From NCBI RefSeq assembly GCF_040549485.1, contig NZ_JBEPTK010000026.1, positions 1 through 43,242 on the forward strand: DNA of 43,242 nucleotides, read 5' to 3'. The DNA is from Constrictibacter sp. MBR-5 (GTDB taxonomy: Bacteria > Pseudomonadota > Alphaproteobacteria > JAJUGE01). The notes below the pieces were generated by a model. It saw nothing but the letters and a program-made list of their open reading frames with translations. It was not told the origin of the DNA and ran no database searches. This document shows, piece by piece, positions 16,495-24,536 of the stretch (positions are counted from its first letter, which is position 1; each line of letters starts with the position of its first letter). The position numbers and the translations under genes are program-made.

Positions 16495-16824
16495 TCAGTT
16501 GCCGAACTTCTCGAAATTGTCTCGGCGCCACTGCGCATCGCCCGCTCGTGAAGAGCCCGCGGGAAAATAGCCTCCGAGGTTCAGATCGCGTCCAGCACCG
16601 CCCGAGGCCGGGGCCTTGGCCGCACAAGGATTCTTGGCCGCACAGGGATTCCTAGCCGCGCAGGGGCTTTTTGCTGCGCAGGGGTTGCGGGCGGCACAGG
16701 CCGATTTGGGAGCGCACGGCGCTCTCGACTGCCCCGCGGCAGGCAATGATGTCGCCGCCAGAAGGCCTCCGACGGCTATAACCGAGCTCAATGCCGCGAC
16801 AGTTCTCACCTTTTGCGAGCTCAT
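16495..16824 (-). CDS. Secreted protein with six PCAAK/R hexapeptide repeats
   Basis: The 109-residue product has a signal peptide ending near residue 31. Six tandem hexapeptides follow (APCAPK, SACAAR, NPCAAK, SPCAAR, NPCAAK, NPCAAK), placing Cys at 37, 43, 49, 55, 61 and 67, exactly every six residues. The ~40-residue tail is Gly/Asn-rich (LNLGGYFPAG, QWRRDNFEKFGN). The start at 16824 follows GGAAACGAGA; an ATG eight codons upstream is less likely. No known domain is recognised. The regular Cys and basic spacing suits metal binding or post-translational modification of Cys. It is transcribed away from sigF behind a GTAACT-N16-CGAA site and is the likely first-line product of that regulon. 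A second protein of the kind is at 24537. Confidence 0.75.
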   Translation of the reverse strand: MSSQKVRTVAALSSVIAVGGLLAATSLPAAGQSRAPCAPKSACAARNPCAAKSPCAARNPCAAKNPCAAKAPASGGAGRDLNLGGYFPAGSSRAGDAQWRRDNFEKFGN

Positions 16825-16863
16825 TCTCGTTTCCTTACCTTCAGTCATTCAGTTGTCTTGGTG

Positions 16864-16887
16864 ATTTTGGCCGTGTGCAGCCAAAAT
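16864..16887. promoter_or_regulatory. Inverted repeat in the leader between the Cys-repeat gene and sigF
   Basis: ATTTTGGC and GCCAAAAT form perfect 8-bp arms around an 8-nt loop. It lies downstream of the SigF-type start and ~40 nt before the Cys-repeat gene's start codon, within its 5' leader. It could be an operator or an RNA structure near the ribosome site. Confidence 0.4.
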
Positions 16888-16962
16888 TCGGCGCCTTTCG
16901 CCCGGACGGGTACTTTCGGACCATGCGTCTGCGCACAGTTATTCGGACGAGGTGCTCGGAAT

Positions 16963-16988
16963 TTCGCCGCAACAACTCTGAAAGTTAC
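16963..16988 (-). promoter_or_regulatory. SigF-type promoter, GTAACT-N16-CGAA
   Basis: Minus-strand GTAACT (16988-16983), 16-bp spacer, CGAA (16966-16963). It lies between the sigF start (17020) and the Cys-repeat gene and points at the latter, leaving a ~135-nt leader. It covers the DNA just upstream of sigF. Confidence 0.65.
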
Positions 16989-17019
16989 CGGTCCCGGCTC
17001 ACAAAAAGGTGATATATCG

Positions 17020-17694
17020 ATGCGACCGCTGGCCAGCGGCGATGCGGCGCTTCAAGATGGATGTGCCGATCAAGCGGCGACCGCGGCCGCCCGATGGATC
17101 GGAACTGCATCGAAGAGGCATACAAAAGCGGTGGACAACAACGCTGAACTGGTCCGGGACGTCTGGGGTGCCCTGATGGCGGCATCGCAGGCCGGCGACA
17201 AGAGCGCCTATCGCCAACTCCTGACCGAACTGCTGCCCTATCTCCGGCGTATCGCACATCGGAGGCTACCCACACACGAAGATGCCGAGGACGTCGTCCA
17301 GGAGACGCTCGTGACGATCCACGCCATCCGCCACACCTACGACCCGTCGCGGCCGTTTCGGCCGTGGCTCGTGACGATCGCGCGTCGAAGGATTGCCGAT
17401 CGCCTTCATCAGCTGGGACGGCGGAACCATGTCGAAGCGCCACCCGACCGAGGAAGCGAAACCTTTTTCACCGAAGACTGGAACCTTGCAGAAGACAGGA
17501 TCAGAGCGGGCGAACTTCGTGCGGCGATCACCGCGCTGCCGCCCGGACAACGGCGAGCGATCGAGTTGACCAAGCTGCGGGAACTGTCCCTCGCAGAAGC
17601 GTCGACGATATCCGGTGTGTCCGTTACGGCCCTGAAGGTCGGAGTGCATCGGGCGGTCGCGACGTTGCGTCGTCGGTTCGTCGGCAGCGAGTGA
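17020..17694 (+). CDS. sigF: ECF sigma factor, SigF-like
   Basis: The 224-residue product contains sigma region 2 (DAEDVVQETLVTIHAIRHTY, with the -10 recognition helix RPWLVTIARRRIADRL) and region 4 (LPPGQRRAIELTKLRELSLAEAS, then ISGVSVTALKVGVHRAVATL). There are no other domains, as expected for an ECF factor. The ATG at 17020 has AAGGTGAT 8 nt upstream; a GTG at ~17131 would give a more typical ~188-residue protein. The gene is followed 14 bp later by an NrsF-type membrane anti-sigma factor, the pairing found in Caulobacter SigF/NrsF, which responds to heavy metals and oxidative stress. The predicted -35/-10 elements recur across the window. I see no GTAAC site in the right direction for its own transcription. 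Confidence 0.85.
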   Translation: MRPLASGDAALQDGCADQAATAAARWIGTASKRHTKAVDNNAELVRDVWGALMAASQAGDKSAYRQLLTELLPYLRRIAHRRLPTHEDAEDVVQETLVTIHAIRHTYDPSRPFRPWLVTIARRRIADRLHQLGRRNHVEAPPDRGSETFFTEDWNLAEDRIRAGELRAAITALPPGQRRAIELTKLRELSLAEASTISGVSVTALKVGVHRAVATLRRRFVGSE

Positions 17695-17708
17695 GCGGGA
17701 GACGCGTC

Positions 17709-18392
17709 TTGGCGGAACTTCGAACAGAGGATCTTCTCGAGCGGCTGGTTGCCGATGTGCGCCCCGTCAGAAGAGTGGTCCACCCGGTGGTGGGGGCAGC
17801 CATCTGGTTGGCGGTCGCGGGAGCGGTCGTCACCACCATGGTGATTTTGCACGGGCTCCGGCCCGACCTGATGGAGACATTCGCGCGGCCGTTCGTGAAG
17901 ACCTCGTGGATCGCGTCGATTCTCACGGGGCTATTGGCGGCGGTCGCGGCGTTTCACATCGCTCTTCCCGACCGCTCTTCACGGTGGGCATTGCTCCCGC
18001 TTCCGCCCCTTCTGCTGTGGATCGCCGGGCTGGGCTACGGGTGCTTTACAGACTGGTTGCGGGTGGGCCCGGACGGACTCGTCCTCGGGACCAGCTTCAG
18101 CTGTTTCGCCGTGATCGCGCTGACGAGCCTTCCTCTGGGGACTGGCATGCTGTTCATGCTGCGGCATGCAGCGCCGGTCAGGCCGGCGCTCACCGCAATG
18201 ATCGGCAGCCTCTCCATGGCCGCGCTGGTTTCGGCCGGGCTCCAGCTGTTCCATTACCTGGACGCCGCGATCATGGTGCTCGTGTGGCACCTCGGGCCGG
18301 TATCGGTCGTCGTGGGCGTCTTCACCTTGGCAAATCGCCGGATCTTCTCGGAGATCGAGAAGATCGACCCCATGGCTGCGGCAGCAACTTGA
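17709..18392 (+). CDS. nrsF: NrsF-type (DUF1109) membrane anti-sigma factor
   Basis: The 227-residue protein has six membrane helices and the general layout of DUF1109/NrsF: a short cytoplasmic N terminus (LRTEDLLERLVADVRPVRR, the presumed sigma-binding part), then helix pairs. Start codon TTG at 17709 is preceded by GGGAG at proper spacing; no ATG fits the N-terminal family pattern. Two Cys stand in the centre (C112 in GYGCFTD, C132 in SFSCFAV). In Caulobacter NrsF two Cys are needed for inactivation by metals, so these are candidates for the sensing pair. It is cotranscribed with sigF and would hold it inactive until thiol or metal stress. Confidence 0.85.
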   Translation: MAELRTEDLLERLVADVRPVRRVVHPVVGAAIWLAVAGAVVTTMVILHGLRPDLMETFARPFVKTSWIASILTGLLAAVAAFHIALPDRSSRWALLPLPPLLLWIAGLGYGCFTDWLRVGPDGLVLGTSFSCFAVIALTSLPLGTGMLFMLRHAAPVRPALTAMIGSLSMAALVSAGLQLFHYLDAAIMVLVWHLGPVSVVVGVFTLANRRIFSEIEKIDPMAAAAT

Positions 18393-18408
18393 ACGCATCT
18401 GCAGCGGG

Positions 18409-19218
18409 ATGACGTGGTTCGAGGACACCATGGTCGAGGAAGAAGCGGGCGCTGGTGAACGTAGCGAGAGCGCAGGCGCGCCAACGATCGTGCTCGATCA
18501 GCGCGCTGCCTTCTCGGGATCGGAAGGCGTGGACCGTGACGGCCTCCGCGACGCGGCATTCGAGCTGATCGAACTCCATCGCCTGTTCGCCAAGACAGAG
18601 GAGAATGTCGTCGGCGAGGTTCTCCGCGAGTCGGACGGTTTCGTCGAGTGGGAGCATTATCCGGAGAACGACGCCTACGATCCCGAGACGGGTGCCCAGT
18701 ATTACTACCACGCACATCCACCGGAGGAGCGCGGCACGAGCGAGCATGGTCACTTTCATCTGTTCATGCGCGAACGGGGCATGCCGGCGGGAGCCGTCCC
18801 GTTTCCGGGCCAGGAGCTTCCGGAGGGGGAGAACGCCATCCTGACGCACCTGGTGGCGATCTCCATGGACCCACGCGGGCTGCCGATCGGGCTCTTCACC
18901 ACCAACCGCTGGGTGACCGGAGACATCTGGTACCCGGCGCAGGATGTCGTGAAGATGATCGACGCCTTCGCAATCGACGTGATCCGGCCGAACCTGGCGG
19001 TCAATCGATGGCTGACGGCCATGGTGCGGCTCTTCCGGCCCCAGATCGTTTCGCTGCTGGAGGCGCGCGACCACGTCCTCCGCGATTGCCTGTCCCGCGC
19101 ACCCGCTGCCACGGTCTTCGAAGACCGCCGCACCGAGGTGATGTCCTACATGGCGATATCGGTCGAGGACCAGGTCCGTCTGCTCTGCGGGGAATCGGCT
19201 TCGGCGGAGCCGGCTTAG
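18409..19218 (+). CDS. DUF6969-like cytoplasmic protein
   Basis: The 269-residue soluble protein starts 16 bp after nrsF and is probably in the same transcript. The centre is rich in aromatic and His residues: WEHYPENDAYDPETGAQYYY, then HAHPP and EHGHFHLF. A second half reads HLVAISMDPRGLPIGLFTTN and NRWVTGDIWYPA. This agrees with my recollection of the DUF6969 family, whose role is not known. The HAH and HGHFH clusters could bind metal. The weak ribosome site suggests coupling to the gene before it. Confidence 0.6.
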   Translation: MTWFEDTMVEEEAGAGERSESAGAPTIVLDQRAAFSGSEGVDRDGLRDAAFELIELHRLFAKTEENVVGEVLRESDGFVEWEHYPENDAYDPETGAQYYYHAHPPEERGTSEHGHFHLFMRERGMPAGAVPFPGQELPEGENAILTHLVAISMDPRGLPIGLFTTNRWVTGDIWYPAQDVVKMIDAFAIDVIRPNLAVNRWLTAMVRLFRPQIVSLLEARDHVLRDCLSRAPAATVFEDRRTEVMSYMAISVEDQVRLLCGESASAEPA

Positions 19219-19391
19219 ATATCCTGCCGCCCACGCCCACTCGCCGTTTGCTCGTCGCGCTCCACGGGACGGGCTGCAAAACTGCTGTCACACACTCTGC
19301 CCGCGCCCGCGTCTTCGGTCTCGGCGCTCCCGCGCCGGGTCCGACTCCCCACGAATGACACCGTCCCCAGAGATATTTCTCAGACACGCAT

Positions 19392-19805
19392 CTAAGATGC
19401 GAGTGCATCCAGGACGGGACACTCCGGCACCTGTTGGCCAGAACATTGCGCCGCCGTTGCCACCAGTACGCGCTCGATGCGCTTCAGGTCGGCGATTTTC
19501 ATGCGCACGTCTGCAAGGTGCCGCTCCGTTCTTTCCTTCACCTCCGCACAGGTCTGTGTTCCACCGTCCACCAAGCCAAGAAGTCCGCGGGTTTCCTCGA
19601 GGGCGAAGCCGAGTCTGCGCGCGCGCAGTATGAAGCGCAGACGCGAGACGTGCTGTCCGTCATAAACGCGGTAGCCGGCAGGGGTGCGCGGTGGCACCGG
19701 CATCATGCCGATCTTCTCGTAGTAGCGGATGGTCTCCAGATTGCAGCCCGTGCGCCGCGCCAGTTCCGCGCGCTGCACACCCTTCCCGGAATCATGGTCG
19801 GTCAT
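19392..19805 (-). CDS. merR: MerR, mercury-responsive regulator
   Basis: The 137-residue protein has the MerR-family winged helix (ELARRTGCNLETIRYYEKIG, then YRVYDGQHVSRLRFI), a long dimerisation helix and three Cys in the right places for Hg(II): TCAEVKERTERHL, then QCSGQQVPECPVLD near the C terminus. It is divergent from merTPFA with the operator between them, the standard arrangement. It represses without mercury and, with Hg bound across the dimer, untwists the promoter with its 19-bp spacer. Confidence 0.9.
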   Translation of the reverse strand: MTDHDSGKGVQRAELARRTGCNLETIRYYEKIGMMPVPPRTPAGYRVYDGQHVSRLRFILRARRLGFALEETRGLLGLVDGGTQTCAEVKERTERHLADVRMKIADLKRIERVLVATAAQCSGQQVPECPVLDALAS

Positions 19806-19822
19806 CTCGCAAATTTTCCCTC

Positions 19823-19853
19823 TTGAGCCTGTAGTGACTACAGACCTTATCTG
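19823..19853 (+). promoter_or_regulatory. merTPFA promoter with MerR operator
   Basis: The -35 TTGAGC (19823-19828) and the -10 TATCTG (19848-19853) are 19 bp apart, the overlong spacing typical of MerR-activated promoters. The spacer holds the palindrome CTGTAGTGACTACAG (19829-19843). The merT ATG is at 19885. Confidence 0.75.
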
Positions 19854-19884
19854 AACATCAGAACGGAGGCGAGGACCACGACGC

Positions 19885-20280
19885 ATGAACACCACGCGAA
19901 CGGAAACCGAGGTACCGCAAGCCGATAGCGAGGCGGACAAGCGAAACGGCTGGTTCGCCACCGGCGGCGTCATTGGTGCTGTCCTGGCCTCGGCCTGCTG
20001 CATCGCGCCGCTGATGCTGCTGACGCTGGGGATTTCCGGCGCCTGGATCGGCACGCTCACGGCGCTGGAACCCTACAAGCCGTACTTCGCCATCGTGGCG
20101 CTCGTCTTCATCGGGCTCGGCTTCCGGCAGGTCTACTTCAAGGCCAAGCCCACCTGTGTGGACGGCTCCTACTGCGCGAAACCTCAATCCGCCCTCATCA
20201 CCAAGACCGCCCTCTGGGTTGCGACCGCGCTGGTCGTTCTGGCGCTGACGATCGACTGGTGGGCGCCATTTTTTTACTAA
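19885..20280 (+). CDS. merT: MerT mercuric ion transporter
   Basis: This 131-residue inner membrane protein has three helices. The first carries the vicinal pair SACC (C38, C39) that accepts Hg(II), and the loop between helices 2 and 3 holds a second pair (KPTCVDGSYCAKP), as in MerT. It takes Hg(II) from periplasmic MerP and hands it to cytoplasmic MerA. It is the first gene of the operon, and merP follows 11 bp later. Confidence 0.92.
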   Translation: MNTTRTETEVPQADSEADKRNGWFATGGVIGAVLASACCIAPLMLLTLGISGAWIGTLTALEPYKPYFAIVALVFIGLGFRQVYFKAKPTCVDGSYCAKPQSALITKTALWVATALVVLALTIDWWAPFFY

Positions 20281-20291
20281 GGAGACCCGAC

Positions 20292-20624
20292 ATGAACCGA
20301 CCACTTATGCTCCCCGCCGCCCTGCTTGCCGTGGGCGGGTTCGGCGCCGTGGGCCTGACGGTGCTCCCATCCCTTTCCGCTCCGCCGGCGGCCGCCCAGG
20401 TCGCGGCCGTGCAATCGGCGACGTTTACGGTGGAGAATATGACCTGCGCGCTCTGCCCGGTCACAGTGAAGAAGGCCATAGAGAACGTGACCGGCGTGCA
20501 GTCGGTTCAGATCGACTACGCCGCCAGGACGGCAACCGCCATCTTCGACCCGGCCGTGACGTCCGTTGAAGCCATTGCCGCCGCTTCTACCGACGCAGGT
20601 TATCCGGCAGCAATCAAACGCTGA
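20292..20624 (+). CDS. merP: MerP periplasmic mercury-binding protein
   Basis: This 110-residue product has a signal peptide and a heavy-metal-associated ferredoxin-like domain with metal site MTCALC (C52, C55) followed by PVTVKKAIENVTGV. The ATG at 20292 is preceded by AAGGAG. It scavenges Hg(II) in the periplasm and passes it to MerT. It sits in its usual place between the two membrane carriers. Confidence 0.92.
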   Translation: MNRPLMLPAALLAVGGFGAVGLTVLPSLSAPPAAAQVAAVQSATFTVENMTCALCPVTVKKAIENVTGVQSVQIDYAARTATAIFDPAVTSVEAIAAASTDAGYPAAIKR

Positions 20625-20659
20625 GATCGAGGAAGGATGCGACCATCGTCAAGACCGGC

Positions 20660-20878
20660 ATGGTCTGCTCGGTCAACGCCGCCATCTGCTGCTTCACCCC
20701 GGTTCTGGTGATCGCCCTTGGCGCCGTCGGCCTGTCCGCCTGGCTCGACTGGATCGACTATGTGCTGCTGCCAGCGCTCGCGCTGTTCCTGAGGCTGACG
20801 GCCTACGGGTTGTGGCGACGGAACCGCGCTGCGGCCTGTTGCGCAATCGAAACGCAAACCACCGAGGAAAGAGCCTGA
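20660..20878 (+). CDS. merF: MerF-like mercury transporter
   Basis: This 72-residue protein has two membrane helices and two Cys pairs: ICCFTPVL in the first helix and AACCAIE at the C terminus, as in MerF. It is a second Hg(II) import route. The start is uncertain. A good GAGGAAGG lies 22-29 nt before this ATG, and in-frame codons between (KDATIVKTG) continue the homology, so the original start was perhaps at ~20645 (now ATC). MerA starts one base after its stop codon. Confidence 0.85.
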   Translation: MVCSVNAAICCFTPVLVIALGAVGLSAWLDWIDYVLLPALALFLRLTAYGLWRRNRAAACCAIETQTTEERA

Positions 20879-20879
20879 C

Positions 20880-22301
20880 ATGACCGACTGCTGCACGACT
20901 GACGCAAAGAAGAACTCCTACGACCTCGCCGTCATCGGCGCGGGCTCGGCGGGGTTCTCCGCCGCGATCACGGCAGCCGAACAGGGCGCCAACGTGGCGC
21001 TGATCGGTGGCGGCACCATCGGCGGCACCTGCGTCAATGTCGGCTGCGTTCCGTCGAAGACCATGATCCGAGCGGCCGAGGCGCTGCACGGCGCGCGGGC
21101 GGCGGGGCGATTTCCGGGGATTTCCGGCGAGGCGGGTGTGGATGACTGGCGGGAGCTGATCGCCGCCAAGGACGACCTCGTCTCCACGCTGCGGCAGAAG
21201 AAGTACGCCGACCTCCTGCCCGAGTATAATGGCATTGCGTATATCGAAGGCGCGGCGCGGCTGAACGGTGCAGGGGTCATCGTCGATGACACCCCTGTCG
21301 CTGCCGGCAAGGTCGTCATCGCCACCGGTGGGCGACCCGCCGTGCCGCGGATTCCCGGCATCGAGAACGTACGCTACCTGACCAGCACCACCTTGCTGGA
21401 GTTAGAGGAACTTCCCAAGAGCTTGATCGTCATCGGCGGCGGCTATATCGGCGCAGAGCTTGCCCAGATGATGGCGCGCGTGGGTGTCGCCGTGACCCTC
21501 GTCTGCCGGTCACGGCTCCTGCCTCAGGTGGAGCCGGAAGTTTCCGACGCCCTAGCGGCGGTCTTCCTCGGCGAGGGCATTACGCTCCATTGTGGCATAA
21601 CCTACGATGCCTGCCGCGACGATGCGAGCGGCGTTACGGTGTGCGTCGAAGACAACGGACAGCGCATCGATTTGAACGCGGAACGGCTTCTGGTCGCCAC
21701 GGGGCGCACCCCCAACACTAAGGCCCTTGGCCTCTTGGATGCCGGCGTCGCACAAGACGGCCGCGGCGCTATCGTGGTCGATGGTCGCATGCGTACGTCG
21801 AAGCCGGGCATCTATGCGGCGGGCGACGTGACCGACCGCGACCAGTTCGTATACATGGCGGCCTATGGGGCCAAGCTGGCCGCGCTCAATGCGCTGAACG
21901 ACGACAGCCTTTCCTACGACAACAGTGCCATGCCGTGGGTGGTATTCACCGACCCGCAGGTGGCGGGCGTGGGTCTGAGCGAGGCGAAGGCTGCCGGTCA
22001 TGAGGTCAAGATCTCCGTAGTGCCGCTCGACCGGATACCGCGCGCACTGGCTGCCCGGGACACACGCGGACTGATTAAGCTGGTCGCTGATGCCAAGACC
22101 GACCGCCTGCTCGGCGGCCAGATCCTTGCACCGGAAGGCGCCGACAGCATCCAGACGCTGGCGCTGGCACTCAAGTTCGGTATGACCGCGAAGGCGCTGG
22201 GTGAGACGATATTCCCGTACCTGACCACGGTCGAAGGGTTGAAGCTCGCTGCCCAGACCTTCGACAGGGACTTGGCCAAGCTGTCCTGCTGTGCGGGCTG
22301 A
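20880..22301 (+). CDS. merA: MerA mercuric reductase
   Basis: The 473-residue enzyme has the FAD motif (LAVIGAGSAGFSAAI), the redox disulfide GGTCVNVGCVPSK (C51, C56), the NAD(P)H-binding VIGGGYIGAELAQ, and the second FAD motif GIYAAGDVTDRDQF. It ends in the vicinal Cys pair LSCCAG (C470, C471) that delivers Hg(II) to the active site. It lacks the N-terminal MerP-like domain of Tn501-type enzymes, though an extra CC at residues 4-5 is present. It reduces Hg(II) to volatile Hg(0) with NADPH in the cytoplasm. Confidence 0.95.
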   Translation: MTDCCTTDAKKNSYDLAVIGAGSAGFSAAITAAEQGANVALIGGGTIGGTCVNVGCVPSKTMIRAAEALHGARAAGRFPGISGEAGVDDWRELIAAKDDLVSTLRQKKYADLLPEYNGIAYIEGAARLNGAGVIVDDTPVAAGKVVIATGGRPAVPRIPGIENVRYLTSTTLLELEELPKSLIVIGGGYIGAELAQMMARVGVAVTLVCRSRLLPQVEPEVSDALAAVFLGEGITLHCGITYDACRDDASGVTVCVEDNGQRIDLNAERLLVATGRTPNTKALGLLDAGVAQDGRGAIVVDGRMRTSKPGIYAAGDVTDRDQFVYMAAYGAKLAALNALNDDSLSYDNSAMPWVVFTDPQVAGVGLSEAKAAGHEVKISVVPLDRIPRALAARDTRGLIKLVADAKTDRLLGGQILAPEGADSIQTLALALKFGMTAKALGETIFPYLTTVEGLKLAAQTFDRDLAKLSCCAG

Positions 22302-22311
22302 GATGCCTTCG

Positions 22312-22343
22312 AAAAAAAAACGGCACCAGCGGCCGGCCGCCGG
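22312..22343 (-). terminator. Rho-independent terminator of the porin-lipoprotein unit
   Basis: On the minus strand a GC-rich inverted repeat (core GCGGCCGGCCGC) is followed by TGGTGCCG and nine T (22320-22312). It lies 45-75 bp downstream of the lipoprotein stop. Confidence 0.65.
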
Positions 22344-22387
22344 AGAAGCGGGGCGTCCCGTCTCCGTCGGCGCGGCAATCGCAGACG

Positions 22388-22555
22388 TCAGGTCTTCGGC
22401 TTCCCAAGCAGAACGAACTCTCCGTCCTGACCCGAGAAAATTCCCGGCCCCGGCTTGACCTCGTGCGGGGCGGCGTAGTCGAACGGTTTCACATTGGCAC
22501 AGGCCGCCAGAGCCGCAGCCGAAAGTGCCGCGATGACGTAGCGCAACACCATCAT
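22388..22555 (-). CDS. Small lipoprotein, 55 residues
   Basis: The frame starts with ATGATG preceded by GGGAGGAACA. The product has a lipoprotein signal with the lipobox LAAC (Cys at residue 19), followed by a short mature peptide ending GQDGEFVLLGKPKT. It starts 26 bp after the porin stop on the same strand, before a clear terminator. It is probably outer-membrane anchored; the role is unknown. I recognise no family beyond the lipobox. Confidence 0.7.
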   Translation of the reverse strand: MMVLRYVIAALSAAALAACANVKPFDYAAPHEVKPGPGIFSGQDGEFVLLGKPKT

Positions 22556-22581
22556 TGTTCCTCCCGGATGATGACTGAGGC

Positions 22582-23871
22582 TCAGAACTTCACGCGCGCG
22601 CCGGCCATCACGGCGTAGATGTCATCGAAGTCGGCGCCACGCCTGTCCAGTTCGTACATCCTGGCAGCGACATAGGCCTCCGTAGCGATTCGGTCGATGT
22701 TCTGAACCAGCGCAAGACCGTACGTCGTCGCTTCGTCACCGGAACGATCGCGGTCCTCGACCAGCTGCCAGTCCGCCGACACGGCAGTGCTGCCGATCGA
22801 GAATGGAGAGAGTATGTAGCCGACTTTGGCATAATACATGGACGGATCGCGACCGTCTTTCTCCAGGTCCTGCTGGCCCGCCGCGAGGGTGAAGTTCAGA
22901 CCGAAGGGAAACAGCACCGAAGCCGAGCCGTTGACCTGTTCGAGGTTGCGGTTGTTCTTGTTGTCAGCATCGGCGTAGGCGATCGCGGCGCGCGTCTTGA
23001 TCCCCGAAATCTCGCCGGCATAGGTGAGTGCCGCATCCCAGGCGCTGCCGTCGACATGACTGGTGGAGAATTTGAAGCCCTCGAACGAGGGGGTGTCGTA
23101 TCGGATGCGGTCGTCCCGGCTCAAGCCGTCGAAGTCGGAGAAGACGTCGCGCACCCGGGGACCCGTGGTGCCGTCCTCCTGAAAGCGAATGCTACCGGCC
23201 ATCAGCCATGCCCCCGATGCGAGGCTGACAACGGCCGTGCCGGATAGGTCGCTCTCCGACGTACCGTTGGAGGCGGTGTCGCCCTGACCGAGCCAAAGCC
23301 GCCCGAACGTCTTGCTGTCGAAGAAGAGCTCGAGCTTCCGCTCGGTAAAACTGACCGTGTTGAACCCGGCCGGTTCGCCGCCGATGCTGACGTCGAAGCT
23401 GGAATTCGATTCGATCTGCACTTCGATCTGCGTGCCGACCGTGAGATCCTCGTCGAACCTGCCGACGCCGCGAAACAGCAGGCGAGTGGAAGAGTTGTCG
23501 TTGTCGACATGGAACACCTGATCCTCGTCGCCATCGTTGGCGTAGAGGGCGGCGCGGTTGACCTGGCCCGAAAGGGTGAGGCGGATGTCGTCGTTGATGC
23601 TCTCGACGAACCGCGGCACCTTGGCGTCGCCTTTGGCGGCCGCCGCTTTCGACTGTTCGGACTCCAGGCGCTCGATACGTTGGCGCAACAGCGGATCCTG
23701 ATGCTGTTCGGGCATTCGCTGCTGCACTTCCATGCGTTCGATGCGCTGACGCAACGCTTCCTGCTCGGCCTTCAGCCGCTCAATCTCGGACTGCTGCGCG
23801 CCTGCCACCGACGGCATCAGCAAGCCGAGCGCGACCGACGCCATGAGACACTGAATCAATCTGCGACCCAC
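22582..23871 (-). CDS. Outer membrane porin with N-terminal coiled coil
   Basis: The 429-residue precursor has a signal peptide (~25 residues, ending GAQQ). A heptad-like segment (IERLKAEQEALRQRIERMEV) suggests trimeric anchoring as in some alphaproteobacterial and Opr/DcaP-type porins. About 320 residues of alternating beta strands follow and end in VMAGARVKF with terminal Phe. It resembles DcaP/porin-type channels. A GTAACC-N16-AGAA site lies ~160 bp upstream, suggesting coregulation with the metal-stress genes. A small lipoprotein follows. Confidence 0.85.
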   Translation of the reverse strand: MGRRLIQCLMASVALGLLMPSVAGAQQSEIERLKAEQEALRQRIERMEVQQRMPEQHQDPLLRQRIERLESEQSKAAAAKGDAKVPRFVESINDDIRLTLSGQVNRAALYANDGDEDQVFHVDNDNSSTRLLFRGVGRFDEDLTVGTQIEVQIESNSSFDVSIGGEPAGFNTVSFTERKLELFFDSKTFGRLWLGQGDTASNGTSESDLSGTAVVSLASGAWLMAGSIRFQEDGTTGPRVRDVFSDFDGLSRDDRIRYDTPSFEGFKFSTSHVDGSAWDAALTYAGEISGIKTRAAIAYADADNKNNRNLEQVNGSASVLFPFGLNFTLAAGQQDLEKDGRDPSMYYAKVGYILSPFSIGSTAVSADWQLVEDRDRSGDEATTYGLALVQNIDRIATEAYVAARMYELDRRGADFDDIYAVMAGARVKF

Positions 23872-24029
23872 CTTCTTCTCCCATTATTTTGTGGACTTAT
23901 CGGCGCCACGAGAAAAAGCTCTCGCTGACGCAGTTCATGCGTGCGGTGAGGCGCCGAATATCCAATTTTGACCAACAGGATCCTGGAGCGGATTGCTTCA
24001 AACCAGCCCGATAAGCCTGCGAAGAAGGT

Positions 24030-24055
24030 TTCTTGTGATGTAGAGTAGAGGTTAC
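24030..24055 (-). promoter_or_regulatory. SigF-type promoter, GTAACC-N16-AGAA
   Basis: Minus-strand GTAACC (24055-24050), 16-bp spacer, AGAA (24033-24030), with a leader of ~150 nt before the porin ATG at 23871. The surrounding DNA is AT-rich for the window. Confidence 0.5.
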
Positions 24056-24437
24056 ATCAGATTTTAATTTTGCCGCGAAGGCGCCATTACTTTGTAAGTA
24101 AGAAGGGCATGGTTTGACGTAGCCCGGCCACAACGCCTGCCGCCTCACCAGCGCCGTCCGGAAGGATCATCGCGGGAGGCCACGGCGCTTCGGCGACGAA
24201 GCTGTGCACGCGACCGTTCCCACACTGTGATCGGCCATGGGGAAGGATCTTGCCGACTTGGTTGGATGACCCTGATTCATCGGCCGGCGCGAATCGGTGA
24301 CGGCATGTGCCTTCAAGACATCGTGATGATCTAGCGCGCGATCTCGAAACCCGATGCGAGTGCTCATCGTTCGGCGACGGGATTTGATTTGCCATCCGTG
24401 TGGATGATCAGGTCGAACGACCGATAACGCTTCCGCC
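24056..24437. other. Stretch without a recognisable gene
   Basis: This is the region between the divergent porin and NPCAAK-peptide promoters. Two overlapping minus-strand frames of ~100 codons (24087-24395, 24167-24466) have no family match that I recognise and no ribosome site. It may be a decayed gene. Confidence 0.4.
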
Positions 24438-24462
24438 GTAACTTTTTCGCCGCCGACTGGAA
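24438..24462 (+). promoter_or_regulatory. SigF-type promoter, GTAACT-N15-GGAA
   Basis: GTAACT (24438-24443), 15-bp spacer, GGAA (24459-24462), 74 bp before the ATG of the NPCAAK-repeat gene. The CGTAACTT block is identical to that before bufA. Confidence 0.5.
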
Positions 24463-24536
24463 TCACTGCGAGCCGGCTGCTTGGTATGCGCCAGGTGGGT
24501 GGGAGAACAGCGTTCTACGAACATCGGAGGTTATCC

